A stretch of DNA of 64,000 nt from Erigeron canadensis (taxonomy: Eukaryota > Streptophyta > Magnoliopsida > Asterales > Asteraceae). A program made the translations under genes and the position numbers. The notes under the pieces are model-generated. The model had not been told where the DNA came from. It worked only from the letters and a program-made list of their open reading frames with translations, and ran no database searches. The first letter of the stretch is position 1; each line of letters begins with the position of its first letter. The stretch spans positions 24,056,735 to 24,120,734 of the forward strand of contig NC_057769.1 in assembly GCF_010389155.1 (NCBI RefSeq), given 5' to 3'. Shown here piece after piece: positions 49,237 to 59,992 of the stretch.

Positions 49237-49522
49237 AAAGTAATACAAGTTATTTTTGCCCCTTTATATCCCCACGTGCCGACCACATGTCTTTATCTCC
49301 TCCAATGGCCACCACCATATCATTTTCCTTGCCTCCCCACTTCAATTATTTGTAAACATCCAAACTTTTATACAATTATTTGAAATTTGAACAATTGTAG
49401 GGTTGGAATGGCGATAAACATATTTTGTCATTGTTATTTCCAAAAATCAATAGTGAAAATTAAAATAAAAAAAAATAAAATTCATGTGTCAAAAATCAAA
49501 TAAACTTCATATACTTTTAGAC

Positions 49523-50009
49523 TAGGGGTGTAAACGAGACGAGACGGCTCACGAGCTACCCGAAATCGACTCGTAAATTATTCGAAATCGAATCGGTCTG
49601 AGTCGAGCCGAGCTCGAGCTCGAGCTACTCGAGTAGAATTTCGAGTCGAGCTCGAGCCTCAAAATAATTTACTCGAAAAGCTCGCAAGCTTAATCGAGTT
49701 TGTGCTTATTAACAATTTTACCCTTCAATATTATATATTTTTACATAATTACTATCCTACCGAGCCGAACTTAATCGAGTCGAGCTTGAAATTGTCGAGC
49801 TTATAGAACTAATTTGACTTAAAACTAATTTAATACTTAATCGAGTCGAGCCGAGTCGAGCTCAGAAGTGTCGACACGTAAGCCGAGCTCGAGCTCGAGC
49901 TTGAAAATTAAAGCTCGGTCGAGCTCGAGTCGAGTTTCGAGCTTCGAGTTTTGTAGTCGAGCTCGAGCTTGACACTGTATCGACTCGACTCGGCTCGTTT
50001 ACACCCCTA
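49523..50009. mobile_element. hAT-type MITE rich in GAGCTCGAGC, perfect 8-bp target duplication (487 bp)
   Basis: TTTTAGAC flanks both sides (49515-49522 and 50010-50017). Termini are TAGGGGTGTAAACGAG and CTCGTTTACACCCCTA. The interior has many overlapping TCGAGC/GAGCTCGAG palindromes, making it a CpG-rich island in AT-rich DNA. Non-coding. Confidence 0.9.
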
Positions 50010-50017
50010 TTTTAGAC

Positions 50018-51167
50018 ACATTTATTAGATATATGTATCATCACTCCAATTTAAAATATTAAACAAAATACTAATGACAAAAATATTTACCTAATTAGTA
50101 TACTTTTAAAAATATTTTCCAAATTAATATAATTTCTAAAATCATTAATTATTGTGCTACCTCCTTGTGTTCCTATTCTTTCAATTGCAAGTAATTATTT
50201 CTGCTAACTAAATCGGAATTCAATTGATCCTGAACACGTACAATTTTCAAACATTGACATTATTGTGTGTTTCTCATCAACATAATTCGTTAATGCTTGT
50301 GAGAAAAAGGAAAGGCTAATTGTAAATGTTAATTTTAAAAAATGAAAGGTTGATTCTAAAGGGAAAGGAAACGTAGAAACTCAGAATAGTATTTTGTCTG
50401 CTAAAGATAACAAAGTTATTTAATTTAATATTTTTGTTTTCCTGAGGTACCTTTATAAAATATTCTTCAATATTTTTATTTTTTATTTTTTGACATAAAT
50501 CAAAGACCTTTGAAGCCTAAGAAAGAGTAATAGATGCCAAAAAAATAAAATAAAAAGTGAGATAAAGAAAGAAATGGAATGGAAAAAGAAACATAAAAGG
50601 AAAAGGAAGATGAGAATTAGAATCCCAAACGAACAAAGGAAAATGCAAAATTAACAAAGTCATCAAAGGACTATATTCAAGCTAGAAGGGTCAAGTGATG
50701 TGTTTTTTTTTTAAGAAAAATAAAAATGATTTTTAATTAGATTACTAACACTGATTTTTAAATTTATAAAATATAATAGAATTAAATACCTCAAACTAAA
50801 CACACAATTACGGGGAGAGAACTCGATCAAGTGTAGTATAGTAAATGATAAATTACAAGATCGTTCACAGGGACGCTTGCACTACCTAGTCTAATAAAAG
50901 GTGTAATTCTAGCGGTTGTGGGTTGTCACGATTTCCTATTTAAACTACTAAAAATAATTAAAAACAAATAGAAAGCCGCAACCGCATGGTCTAGCGAGAA
51001 GCCTCTTTTAGCCTAGTAACTAGAATTGAAAAGCAGAAACAGTAATTAAAAACCAATACTTGTTTGGCATCTCCGATCACATGCATATGACAATTATTAT
51101 CCTATTTACTGCTAGTCTGTTGAAAACTTATTCACAACTCAGATTATTCCTAAATTCACTTCACCTA
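50018..51167. other. Intergenic, repeat-like; nothing assigned
   Basis: 50780-51080 (GATCGTTCACAGGGACGC region) is less AT-rich and reads like part of a dispersed repeat continuing at 51540-52620, interrupted by the MITE at 51168. It was not assigned to a family. Confidence 0.35.
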
Positions 51168-51524
51168 GGGGGTGTTTGGTCTGATGGAATGCAAAGTGGC
51201 GAAAGTAAATGGGAAATACTTCATTTGTTTGTTTACAATGAAGAAAGGGAATGAGAATGGAGAAAGGAGAATCAATTTCATTCTCTCAATTCTCTACAAA
51301 TTGTAGAGAATGGGTGAAAATGGAATAAAATTTTTTTTTTTGTTTTCAAGATGTTATATGTATTAAATTTATTATTATTGAAATTTATATATATATATAT
51401 ATCCATTCTCTGTGAGTACCAAACAACGAAATTCATTCTCTTTCCAAATACTTATTCTCTTTCTCACTATTTTCATTCTCTATTACATTTTCATTCTCTA
51501 TGATTCCCTCCTACCAAACACCCC
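51168..51524. mobile_element. TGTTTGG-type MITE (357 bp)
   Basis: Ends GGGGGTGTTTGGTCTGATGG and the complement of CCTCCTACCAAACACCCC; contains TCTACAAATTGTAGAGAATG and CATTCTCTTTCCAAATA as in 48895-49236, reversed. No clear target duplication. Confidence 0.7.
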
Positions 51525-52884
51525 TATGTAAGTGGTGTTATCGCTAAACTCACACTACTCTTTAAACAAATTATCATTAGATTCATTGTTTAAGCTTTAT
51601 TACCTATGTTTGTGTTACTAATTCATCTTTAACTATACCAAGCTCTTAAGCCACGACCAGATAATAATTCCCTCCAATGACCATAATGCACGTTTCCATA
51701 TCACTAGATCACGTCTGACATTGTTAAGCTTCATGTTGAACTTGTTCTAATTACTATGGTTTTGGATCCATTGATTAGAACTTAATCACCTTTTACATCT
51801 AGTTATAGACCGATTAGTGTTTTTCATCCTACTATATTGGTCCTAGTGTATAATCATAGACAACCATCAGAATTAAACTCATATATTCAGATATAAAACC
51901 TATAATAATATGAAGAACGCATTAACCATGGATCTACGATAAACATTAATCACAATCCAACAAATCTAACAGATAAAATAAGATAAATGAAAGTCTACAT
52001 GATTACATTAATCCAAACAAGTATTCAGCCTACTAGCCGAACATTATTAAAGGAATAACAAAGTCTGAAAAAGATGAAAAACATTGTTTACCAACTAGAA
52101 AGTAAAGAAAGATAATAGATCTAGGTTGAAGATGAAGATCAAGAGGTGTTAGAAGCTCCAAATCCTCCTGGAAATATGCAAAATTCAACCTAGGGTTCTT
52201 ATGTGTCGACTTGGTGGCTGAAATCTGCTCTCTCTTAGTATTTGAGGACTTACTGTTCTATTTACAAGGCAAAAGTTGAATCTGGACCTGGGCCGGCCAG
52301 TGGTGTTGGGGTTGGGCCTCCAACGGCACTGGGCCCTTCAATAATGATGTCAGCGGCGTAGGCAGCTCCTGCGTCTTCTCGATTTTCTTCATTTGACTTC
52401 TTTTTGCCTCTTTGTATTTTGTAACTTCATAAACCTTCATGTTGACATGATAGATGCCATTCACCCTAGTTCGCATCTTCCGTGAATCTGCATTTATATA
52501 GAACCCATAAAGTACCAACTCGCAATTATTAACTCATTTTGACATTAAAATGTGGCGTAATGATAGAGGAAATTATTACAAAATGAACGCTCATCATCAA
52601 GCTACTAACAGAAAGGGTATTGCCACTTTCAATCTACTTTGACTTATATTTGTTTTAGTTCCTTTATGAACGGTCGCAATGGAAAAAATTATGAAAGGAA
52701 ATTATTTGTTGCAATTGGAGGGGAAAAAAAAGAAAATAAGAAGGCAACTCAACAATTGATATAACTTAGAAATTATATTAATTTGATAAATATTTTTAAA
52801 ACTATACTAATTTGGTAAATAGCTTTACCCACTACACTACTTTGGAAAAAAAACTCCTAGTGTTATCACTCATAATTAAAAATC
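51525..52884. other. Intergenic, repeat-like; no gene supported
   Basis: Mixed sequence that may continue the unassigned repeat at 50780. The open frame at 52258-52518 on the minus strand has no recognisable domain. AT-rich after 52620. Confidence 0.35.
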
Positions 52885-53118
52885 GGGTTATTTAATAAAA
52901 TGGTACCTGGACTATCCACCATATTACAGGTTTCATACCTAAAACTTTAGAATTACTCTCATCATACCCCAACTTATCAATTCTCCACTCGGACGATATC
53001 TGAACATGACGGGCATCAGTTTGGCCGTTAAGTCGGGGTATGACTACCGTAAATTTTAAACTATAGGTAGGTAATCAGTAATATGATGCAAAGTCCAGGT
53101 ATCATTTATGTAATTAAC

Positions 53119-53173
<55 letters not shown>

Positions 53174-53753
53174 TACTTTTATTTTATAAAATAATACTTT
53201 TTTTATAAAATAAATTATTTTAAATATTTAATTTCATGTAAAGCATTGATAAATGTACTTGAAGTCTTGAATGGATACCACACATAGAGTTGATTAAATC
53301 TGATTTGAGCTAATTCAAACCTTACATGGTAGTTGTACATGTACTAATGCAATACAAGAAATTAAGATATTTTTTCCGGTTTACCCCTGTAAAAAAGAAA
53401 GATGAAAATAAAAAAATAAAATTTCTATAAAAATAAGAACTTTGTACTAAAAATGATCTTTTATAAAATAAAATATTATTTTATTAAAAAATAAATTTTA
53501 TAAATAACAGTATTTTTTTTTATAAAACTCGAATTTATTGCTAAAAATAAATAAATATGAAAATACACAATTAAAATCATCATGGATCTATATATTGACA
53601 TATTAAAAGTTTTTAAAAAAATAAATTTTATATAAAAATAAAGAATTCTTTTATAAAGTAAAAGTAGATATTTACAAAATATATCAACAAACTTTTTAAA
53701 ATTATTTATTCCTAAATAATACTTTATGTAATAAAAAAAACAACAACCATAAA

Positions 53754-53802
<49 letters not shown>

Positions 53803-54068
53803 GTTAATTATATAAATGGTACCTGGACTCATCATATTACTGATTACCTACCTATAGTTTAAAATTTACGGTAGTCATACCCCAAATTAACGGCCAAACT
53901 GACGTCCGTCAGTTTCAGGTATTGTCCGAGTGGAGAATTGATAAGTTGGGTTATGATGATAGTAATTTTAAAGTTTTAGGTATGAAATCAGTAATAGTAA
54001 TTTTAAAGTTTTAGGTATGAAATCAGTAATATGGTAGATAGTTCAGGTACCATTTCAGTAAATAACCC
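52885..54068. mobile_element. MULE-type fold-back element, perfect 9-bp target duplication (1184 bp)
   Basis: TTAAAAATC flanks both sides (52876-52884 and 54069-54077). Inverted ends of about 230-260 bp share AATGGTACCTGGACT, AATTCTCCACTCGGAC, TTTACGGTAGTCATACCCC and the edge of a TTA/TAA microsatellite. The centre is almost pure AT. A frame at 53476-53835 is a translation of the microsatellite and poly-AT, not a gene. No transposase. Confidence 0.9.
53117..53175. repeat. (TTA)n microsatellite, mirrored at 53757-53800
   Basis: About 18 ATT/TTA triplets; the complementary AAT run lies at 53757-53800 on the other arm of the fold-back element. Confidence 0.9.
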
Positions 54069-54167
54069 TTAAAAATCTATTGATACATCACATTAGATGC
54101 GTAAACTCAATGACTCAAATATCTGATAGGCTTTGCTGATACCTTTGTATAACAATGAAATTGGTAA

Positions 54168-56433
54168 GACTAAGAGGAGTGGGAAGAAGGGGTGGAGGGG
54201 GCGACTTGTGCCATGTGGCATGTGGGGTAAAAAGAGTTGTCCCTCAAAAAAGGTGGAAATGGGTGAGTTTTTAAGTAGGGGCGACTTGTGTCATGTGGCA
54301 ATGGTAATGATTGAGTTAATTTTATTTTTGATTTTTTTTATCTTTGTTATAATTAAACATAACTAATTTTATTAAACATAATTAAAATTACTACTAATTA
54401 AACATAAAAATAAAGTTCTTAAAATAACAAAGTTCTTAAAAATACAAACTAATTAAACATAAAATGAAACACTAAAATCAAGCCGAATATTTTTCACGAA
54501 GCGCTTGTTTTTGCGTTCGGCGATGCTTCTCTCGGGCTCTTCAAGGGGGTAATAGTCCAACACTTTCCAATTGTGTTCTTCTTCCATAATTTTAACTTTC
54601 TTTTCCTTCAACTCAATTTTCTTCGAACTCATATCAAACAAATTATCCAAATTTTTCGCTATTCCTTCAAACGTCTCCATATACTTACCTTTTCCTTTCC
54701 CCTTGCCTCCCGAGCTCGACCTGGCTTCCCCTCTCGACGCTTTTTTTGATGCGTCCCTACCAATCGGCCGTTCTTGAAACACCAGCTCATCATTATCACC
54801 CAACTCTTCAAACTCGGTAAGGTCAATGTTGACCCTAGCATCCGACCCTTGACTAGGGTGGATGATGAAGTCTTCGACCTTTTAGCCGTGGGTTGACAGA
54901 GATTGGTCCTCACAGTGCTTTTGTCCACGAGATAAAACTTCGAACTATACCTAATTTTATATATTTATAACATAATTAAACATGCATAATAAAAAGTAAT
55001 ATATATATTTTAAACATAAATAACTTTATTAAACATAATTAAACATAATAAAAAGTAATATATATATTTTAAACATAAATAACTTTATTAAACATAATTA
55101 AACATAATAAAAAGTAATATACCTAATTTTGCCCAAAATTGAGCTATACGAAAATGCCTTGCCATAAGTTCTTTCATACTCAGTGTTGGCCTTACTAACA
55201 CGGTCGAAATCATATTCCCCACTTGCATGACCGATTCGAGTATAGATTTGGTTGAAGTTTTGGATAATTGGACGTATCTTCCTCCATTTCGCACTCCAAC
55301 TTCGGGGTCACGGTAATCTTCGGCTTTTCTTCTAATGTCGCCAAAGCCTCCGTTATTCGTGACCAATAGATCCCCTTTTTTTTGATAATTTCCTACAACA
55401 AAAAAACAGATTTAAAAAAAAAATTAAACTGTTTTAAAAAAAAAACATATTTTTTTATAAAAAAATAACAGTGGATTTTTAAAAAAAATAAAAATGTTTT
55501 AAAAAAAACAAATTTTTTTTAAAAAAAAGTATGGACAACCTATTTTTTTTATAAAAAAAAAATTATACTAGAATGCATGAAAAGAAAAATACCACATTCC
55601 GGGTCTTCAGTCACCGATAGCCAAGCCGTAGGTAAATTCATTTCTTCCGCCGGTAACCACGTTTGTTGGACACTTCTTGGTCGTGGTTCGTCGACACCGG
55701 TCACTCTTTTCCTATGGCGCCTTGGTTTTGATGGTTGAGGTGGTGGTTGTGTCTCTTGAACAATATCATCATCTTGAGAATCTTGTGTCGGTGGTGGAGT
55801 ATCAACTAGTCTTTGACGATCAAAAAATGAACCTGGAGTGTTTTGTTAGCTAGAGGACCCACCAAAAGTTTCATGTTGGCTCGAACCACCCATACCTATA
55901 CCCGGACCCATAGCCATACCCGAACCCATACCCATACCCGGACCCATAGCCATACTCAAACCCATACCCATACCCATTTGTTGATTTGTGGACAAATGTT
56001 GAATCAATTGAAAAAGATGATTATTGTTTAGTAAACTTAAGTTGTTCATCATATCGGGTTATTGATTTGGGTTATTTGGACGTTGAATACGATTATTCAG
56101 GTTAAAAGCATTGTTGTTGAAATTGTTGTTGGGAAACATTTTAGAAAAAAAATGATGAAGAAGATGGATGGATGAAGAATTGTTGTATGTGAAATATAAA
56201 AAGGAAAAGGAATAGAAAGACGTAAAAATAGGGGGAAAAAAATTTTTTTTTTTTTAGTCAAACTAGCCGGTGGGGGGTATTAAATTCCTCGGTCAACGTG
56301 TAAGTCAATGGAGAGGAGGGCGAGAGGAGGGGGTCGGGCGAGAGGCGAGTCAGGCTCCGGGGGTGGTGTGGGGGGGCGACGGTTGGAGATAAGGGGCGAG
56401 AGTCGGGAGGAGTTGCACCCACTCCGCTCAGCC
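54168..56433 (-). mobile_element. PIF/Harbinger-type element carrying only the Myb/SANT gene (2266 bp)
   Basis: The TAA trinucleotide flanks both ends (54165-54167 and 56434-56436). Termini GACTAAGAGGAGTGGG and the complement of CCCACTCCGCTCAGCC match at 13 of 16 positions. Inside lies a decayed Myb/SANT-like gene (54480-56139) and no DDE transposase. A CGACTTGTG(C/T)CATGTGGCA phrase occurs twice near the left end. Confidence 0.75.
54480..56139 (-). pseudogene. Myb/SANT-like (Harbinger ORF1 / 'GST T3-like') pseudogene
   Basis: Starts MFPNNNFNNNAF at 56139. Exon-like pieces: about 55590-56139 (Asn/Gln-rich, a Met-Gly repeat at 55870-55975, then WLPAEEMNLPTAWLSVTED, first SANT helix), about 55130-55394 (IYWSRITEA; then in another frame SAKWRKIRPIIQNFNQIYTR and YGKAFSYSSIL, remaining helices), and 54480-54950 (VDKSTVRTNLCQP; DLTEFEELGDNDELV; RPIGRDASKKASR; C-terminal coiled coil). 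In-frame stops (after NNPNQ; after GGSSS) and at least two frameshifts disable it. Plant Harbinger ORF1 proteins bind the transposase and DNA; many plant databases label this family 'glutathione S-transferase T3-like'. Confidence 0.75.
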
Positions 56434-56534
56434 TAATAATATGATTGCGTGTTATGTTATACTCATAGGGCGACTTTAAGTTGCTTATATGGGTACATGA
56501 TCTGATAATTAGGAGTCAGGACGATAAACATCAC

Positions 56535-56825
56535 ATTGGAGATAGTGACTATCTTTAATGGGAAGTCATTAGGTGTTCAACTTTCCCATTAAAATTTGTC
56601 CAAAAACTAAAGATTTTTTGGTGTATGTATCAAAGGACATTTCCTTCACTTGTTTAAAATTAATGATTTTTTGGTGAATGTAACTTTTTGTTGTATGTAA
56701 AGTTATGTAAGGATGTTTGTATGGAGGTAAAATTAAAAGATTTGAAGGATATATAAAAATTTGTAAGGATTTTAGTTAAATGATTTGTAAGATATAACTT
56801 AGCATTGGAGTGAACCTGATATCAA
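56535..56825. mobile_element. Degraded MITE (ATTGGAGATAG ends)
   Basis: The left edge has CACATTGGAGATAG and the right edge TTAGCATTGGAG; TTTGTATGGAGGTAAAA and TGTAAGGAT match in reverse a sequence near 4900-5000. Borders are approximate. Confidence 0.4.
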
Positions 56826-56962
56826 AGTAAAGCCAATGTTAGAATTTTTTTTTCTCATGAGTTTGAACAAGGACAATATATAGTCCTTAGAGCCAAATAG
56901 GAAATAGATTGCATGATTTTAATATGCAAATTTGGAAGAGAAAAAAAAAACTAAACTCAACG

Positions 56963-58282
56963 CAGGGGCGGGCCAATATACAATGGAGGGGTAGCAGGAG
57001 CTACGGATCCGTTTTGTCCGTGAAGTAGAAAAATTTTTAAATTTTTTATGTTATGTATTCTACGGGTCTAAAAAAATTAGGATACCGGTCCTAAAAAACC
57101 AATTATATATTATACATCGTTTAAGAAAAAAGAGGTGAAATAAATACCTACTAATTTAATTGTAGTTTTTTAAGTGTAAATACTTTTATAATTTTGGCCC
57201 AATTATAACCACAATTATATTTTATACACGAGTTTGATGAAGTTGTTTCATGAAGTTATTAAGGTGCTTAAGTATGTTAAACAGGATGGTACTATTTTAT
57301 CTAACCGAAATCAAGCATATAATATTCTCTCTTATTTCAAAACACTTGATTTTGTGTTTTATTTTCACTAGATGTTAGAAGTTGTAGGCCTTACAAATAA
57401 TTTGTCTCGACATCTTCAAAAGAAAGATCAAGATATTTTGGAAGCGGTGTCATTGGTAAATGGTACAAAGCGAGCATTGAAAACTTTACGAACAAAGGGC
57501 TTTGGTGGGTTTTTGAAGAAAGTTTCATTTTTTTTTTGTCAAAAACATGATATTCAAATGTTGGAAATGACCGACTTCTATGTTAACTCAAGGAACCGAA
57601 CAACTAAGATTACTAATCGACATCATTTTGAGGTTAAAATTTTTAACACGGTTTTGGATATGCAATTTCTAGAGTTTGGTGACCGTTTTATTGAAAAAAC
57701 ACCAAATTTTTAGCAAATATGGCCTATTTGAGTCCCTGTGATAACTTTTATATGTTTGACACGTCAAATTAAGTTAGTGAAGCTTAGTGAGACGTATCCA
57801 AATGATTTTGATGATACAGATAAAAAAAATCTTCCAGGTCAACTCACGATCTATCATCACACTTTGCAACAAGATGCTAAATTTGCTCACTTAAAGGGAA
57901 TAACTGACCTTGCTCGTGTGCTGGTGGAAACAAAAAAAACATGGTTCTTTTCCTTTGGTTTATCGGTTATTGAAGCTAACTTTAGTTTTGCCCGTTGCAA
58001 CCGTAACTGTTGAAAGATGCTTTTCGGCAATGAAGCTTGTGAAGTCAGATTTGCATAATCGAATTAGTGATAAATTTATGAACGGTTGTCTGATTTGTGG
58101 TATAGAATGGGAGGTACTTAAAAACATTCCGGCTAAGAATGTGATTGTACAAATATAATATGCAAGTCCATAGAGGACAACTTCCATGAGTCAAGCTGTT
58201 ATTGTTAATCTTTTGTTTTATAATATATATTATGTTAGATAAATTATGTTACGGGTCCTTTGGAATCCTGGGTCCGCAACTG
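56963..58282 (+). mobile_element. Decayed hAT transposon with 8-bp target duplication (1320 bp)
   Basis: Flanks ACTCAACG (56955-56962) and ACTCAATG (58283-58290) differ at one base. Termini are CAGGGGCGGGCC and the complement of GGGTCCGCAACTG. It carries the C-terminal part of a transposase gene in the same orientation; the N-terminal zinc-finger part is deleted. Confidence 0.85.
57237..58158 (+). pseudogene. hAT transposase C-terminal pseudogene (ZMYM1/TTF-type)
   Basis: Reads QAYNILSYFKTLDFVFYF, an in-frame TAG at 57369, then MLEVVGLTNNLSRHLQKKDQ (57372 on), then after a stop KLVKLSETYPNDFDD and FAHLKGITDLARVLVETKK in a second frame, and SFPLVYRLLKLTLVLPVATV with TVERCFSAMKLVK in a third frame. 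The last block is the hAT dimerisation motif. At least one stop, one lost segment near 57715 and a frameshift around 57930 make it non-functional. Confidence 0.85.
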
Positions 58283-58290
58283 ACTCAATG

Positions 58291-58824
58291 GTTCTATAGC
58301 TAAAATAGAGCATAACAAACAAAAGGGGTTACATGCAATAGTTGAAACCGAGAATTTAAGTATAGTCAAAATGTAATGTATCAAATGTTAATAATTAAAA
58401 AAAAAAAAAAAAAAAGCCTAACCTTATATTTGACCCAAAAAATATTAAACGTAACTTATCGATTATCAATAAAGGATTCAATAAAATATTTCATCATGTA
58501 TCAAACAAATGGAATAACGTGTATTATAGTAAAATTGATGTATTAAAGATTTAAGGGCAAATTCCATAAAAGATTATATATACAAAATAAAAGTTTGTCA
58601 CTCCCGTATAATATTTTGTGAGCGTAAGGATATTTGGATTGGTAAAGTACATAGAGACCTATATTAAATAAATTAAAAAAATCATATTGATTTAATTTGC
58701 ATAAAATCTATATAAAAGGTTGTGTTGCTTGAAAAAACTGCTCATTATCTGACATCGTAATAAAAGTCTATATATTTATACAAAAATATATATAAAAAAA
58801 ATGAAGGAACTATACATAAGTACA
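58291..58824. other. AT-rich intergenic sequence; nothing recognised
   Basis: An A-run at 58398-58415 is the only notable feature. Confidence 0.4.
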
Positions 58825-58862
58825 CTAGTGCTTAGACCCCGTGCGATGCACGGACAACCCTA
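58825..58862 (-). mobile_element. Helitron 3' end, minus orientation
   Basis: The minus strand reads CCGTGC-ATCG-GCACGG-type hairpin (CCGTGCATCGCACGGGG) then GTCTAAGCACTAG before T. The element would extend to the right; its 5' end was not fixed. Confidence 0.65.
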
Positions 58863-59003
58863 AATAATTTTTCTTAAACTTTATTTTAAGATTGTATCAA
58901 TGAATAAATATAACTGAGTTGGACATAATAAAAATATTCTTATGAGTTGATTAGTTTAAAGGAGAAGAATGTTAGATATACCTTGGGATTTATTAATGAT
59001 ACA

Positions 59004-59040
59004 CGAGGGCTTAAAACGCGTACATTGCACGCCGGAGAGA
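59004..59040 (-). mobile_element. Second Helitron 3' end, minus orientation
   Basis: The minus strand reads CGGCGTGCAATGTACGCG then TTTTAAGCCCTCG before T. It lies only 180 bp from the one at 58825; either may belong to an element containing the RPA-like relic to the right. Confidence 0.4.
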
Positions 59041-59334
59041 AATTATAAAATTGATTGCCCATAGTAGGCGCATATAAGAAGGATTATGTTGGTTACCTGG
59101 ATATGATAGGTATTATGAATTTTCCCTCACTTTGATATATAGACCCACGTGGATGAACTATAACCTTAAATAATTTCTTTAACACGAGTTCAATCATGCA
59201 TGTAGCGAAGTAAATGTATTCCTATTACAACTAATGACCATTTTAAAAAAAATTAATGACTTAAAATGCATTAGAAAGTCTTATTTAGCACTAAAATAAA
59301 CCAAATATACCTCATAATTTTCATCACAAATTTA

Positions 59335-59992
59335 ATAGGCTGTTCTTTGTATAAGATTTGAAATTTGTTGATCATTCATTTTAACTCCAATTGCACCAGT
59401 GGCATCTACAATCCTAACTGCACATTAAACCTACCAAAAAAAAAAAAAAACAGAGATACAATTTTACCACACAACTTAATGATTATAGAGTTTTAATATG
59501 AAATATAAATATATACCTAGGATTGAGGAGAACTCCTTCCTTGTTACATGAACAACAAATCCACATTTTGTTGTCCCTTAAAGCATCAATAATTTCGACT
59601 GCGTCCATGTAGAGATCGGTCAACTTAACTTCTTGAGAACAGTTCACACATTCCATTGAATACCATAACTGGTCGGTTAGAATAAAACCGATTGTTGCAA
59701 CAACAACCACTTTATCAAACTGTCAAAATGAAAATGTTTATACATTAGAATGTTAAAAAGCTAGTTATAAATTCGAAAGAAAGTTATGTTAAAAAGTAAT
59801 CTAATCAAAAATGAAAAATTCACAAACAATGAATACTTACATGTTCGTCCATCAGGATCATCTTAATACTACCTATGTTATTAACATCTCCATATAGAGG
59901 TTGCTTCCATAGCCGCAAATTCTAACTGTTATTGTACATGGCTTATTATTTGGACGCAAATTTCTAATTGAAACATGGTTTAGTGAAGCCAT
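59335..59992 (-). pseudogene. RPA1-like OB-fold gene relic (possibly Helitron-associated)
   Basis: Minus-strand pieces: 59992-59841 (MASLNHVSIRNLRPNNKPCT, then in another frame LYGDVNNIGSIKMILMDEH, donor GTAAGT), 59719-59517 (FDKVVVVATIGFILTDQLWY, a C-x2-C...C-x2-C pair in MECVNCSQ and WICCSCNKEG), and about 59421-59335 (VRIVDATGAIGVKMNDQQIS). Order and motifs match the N-terminal and C-terminal zinc-binding OB folds of plant replication protein A large subunit-like genes, which occur in plant Helitrons and as dispersed copies. A one-base frameshift near 59925 and the truncated size make it a pseudogene. Confidence 0.6.

Noticed and set aside
52258..52518. 86-residue frame on the minus strand
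   Set aside because: Lies in unassigned repeat-like sequence and has no domain; the basic residues alone are not evidence.
53476..53835. 119-residue frame with a run of tyrosines
   Set aside because: It is the (AAT)n microsatellite plus poly-AT of the fold-back element read as protein.
55843..56031. Thr/His-rich frame on the plus strand
   Set aside because: Antisense shadow of the Met-Gly repeat of the Harbinger ORF1 relic.
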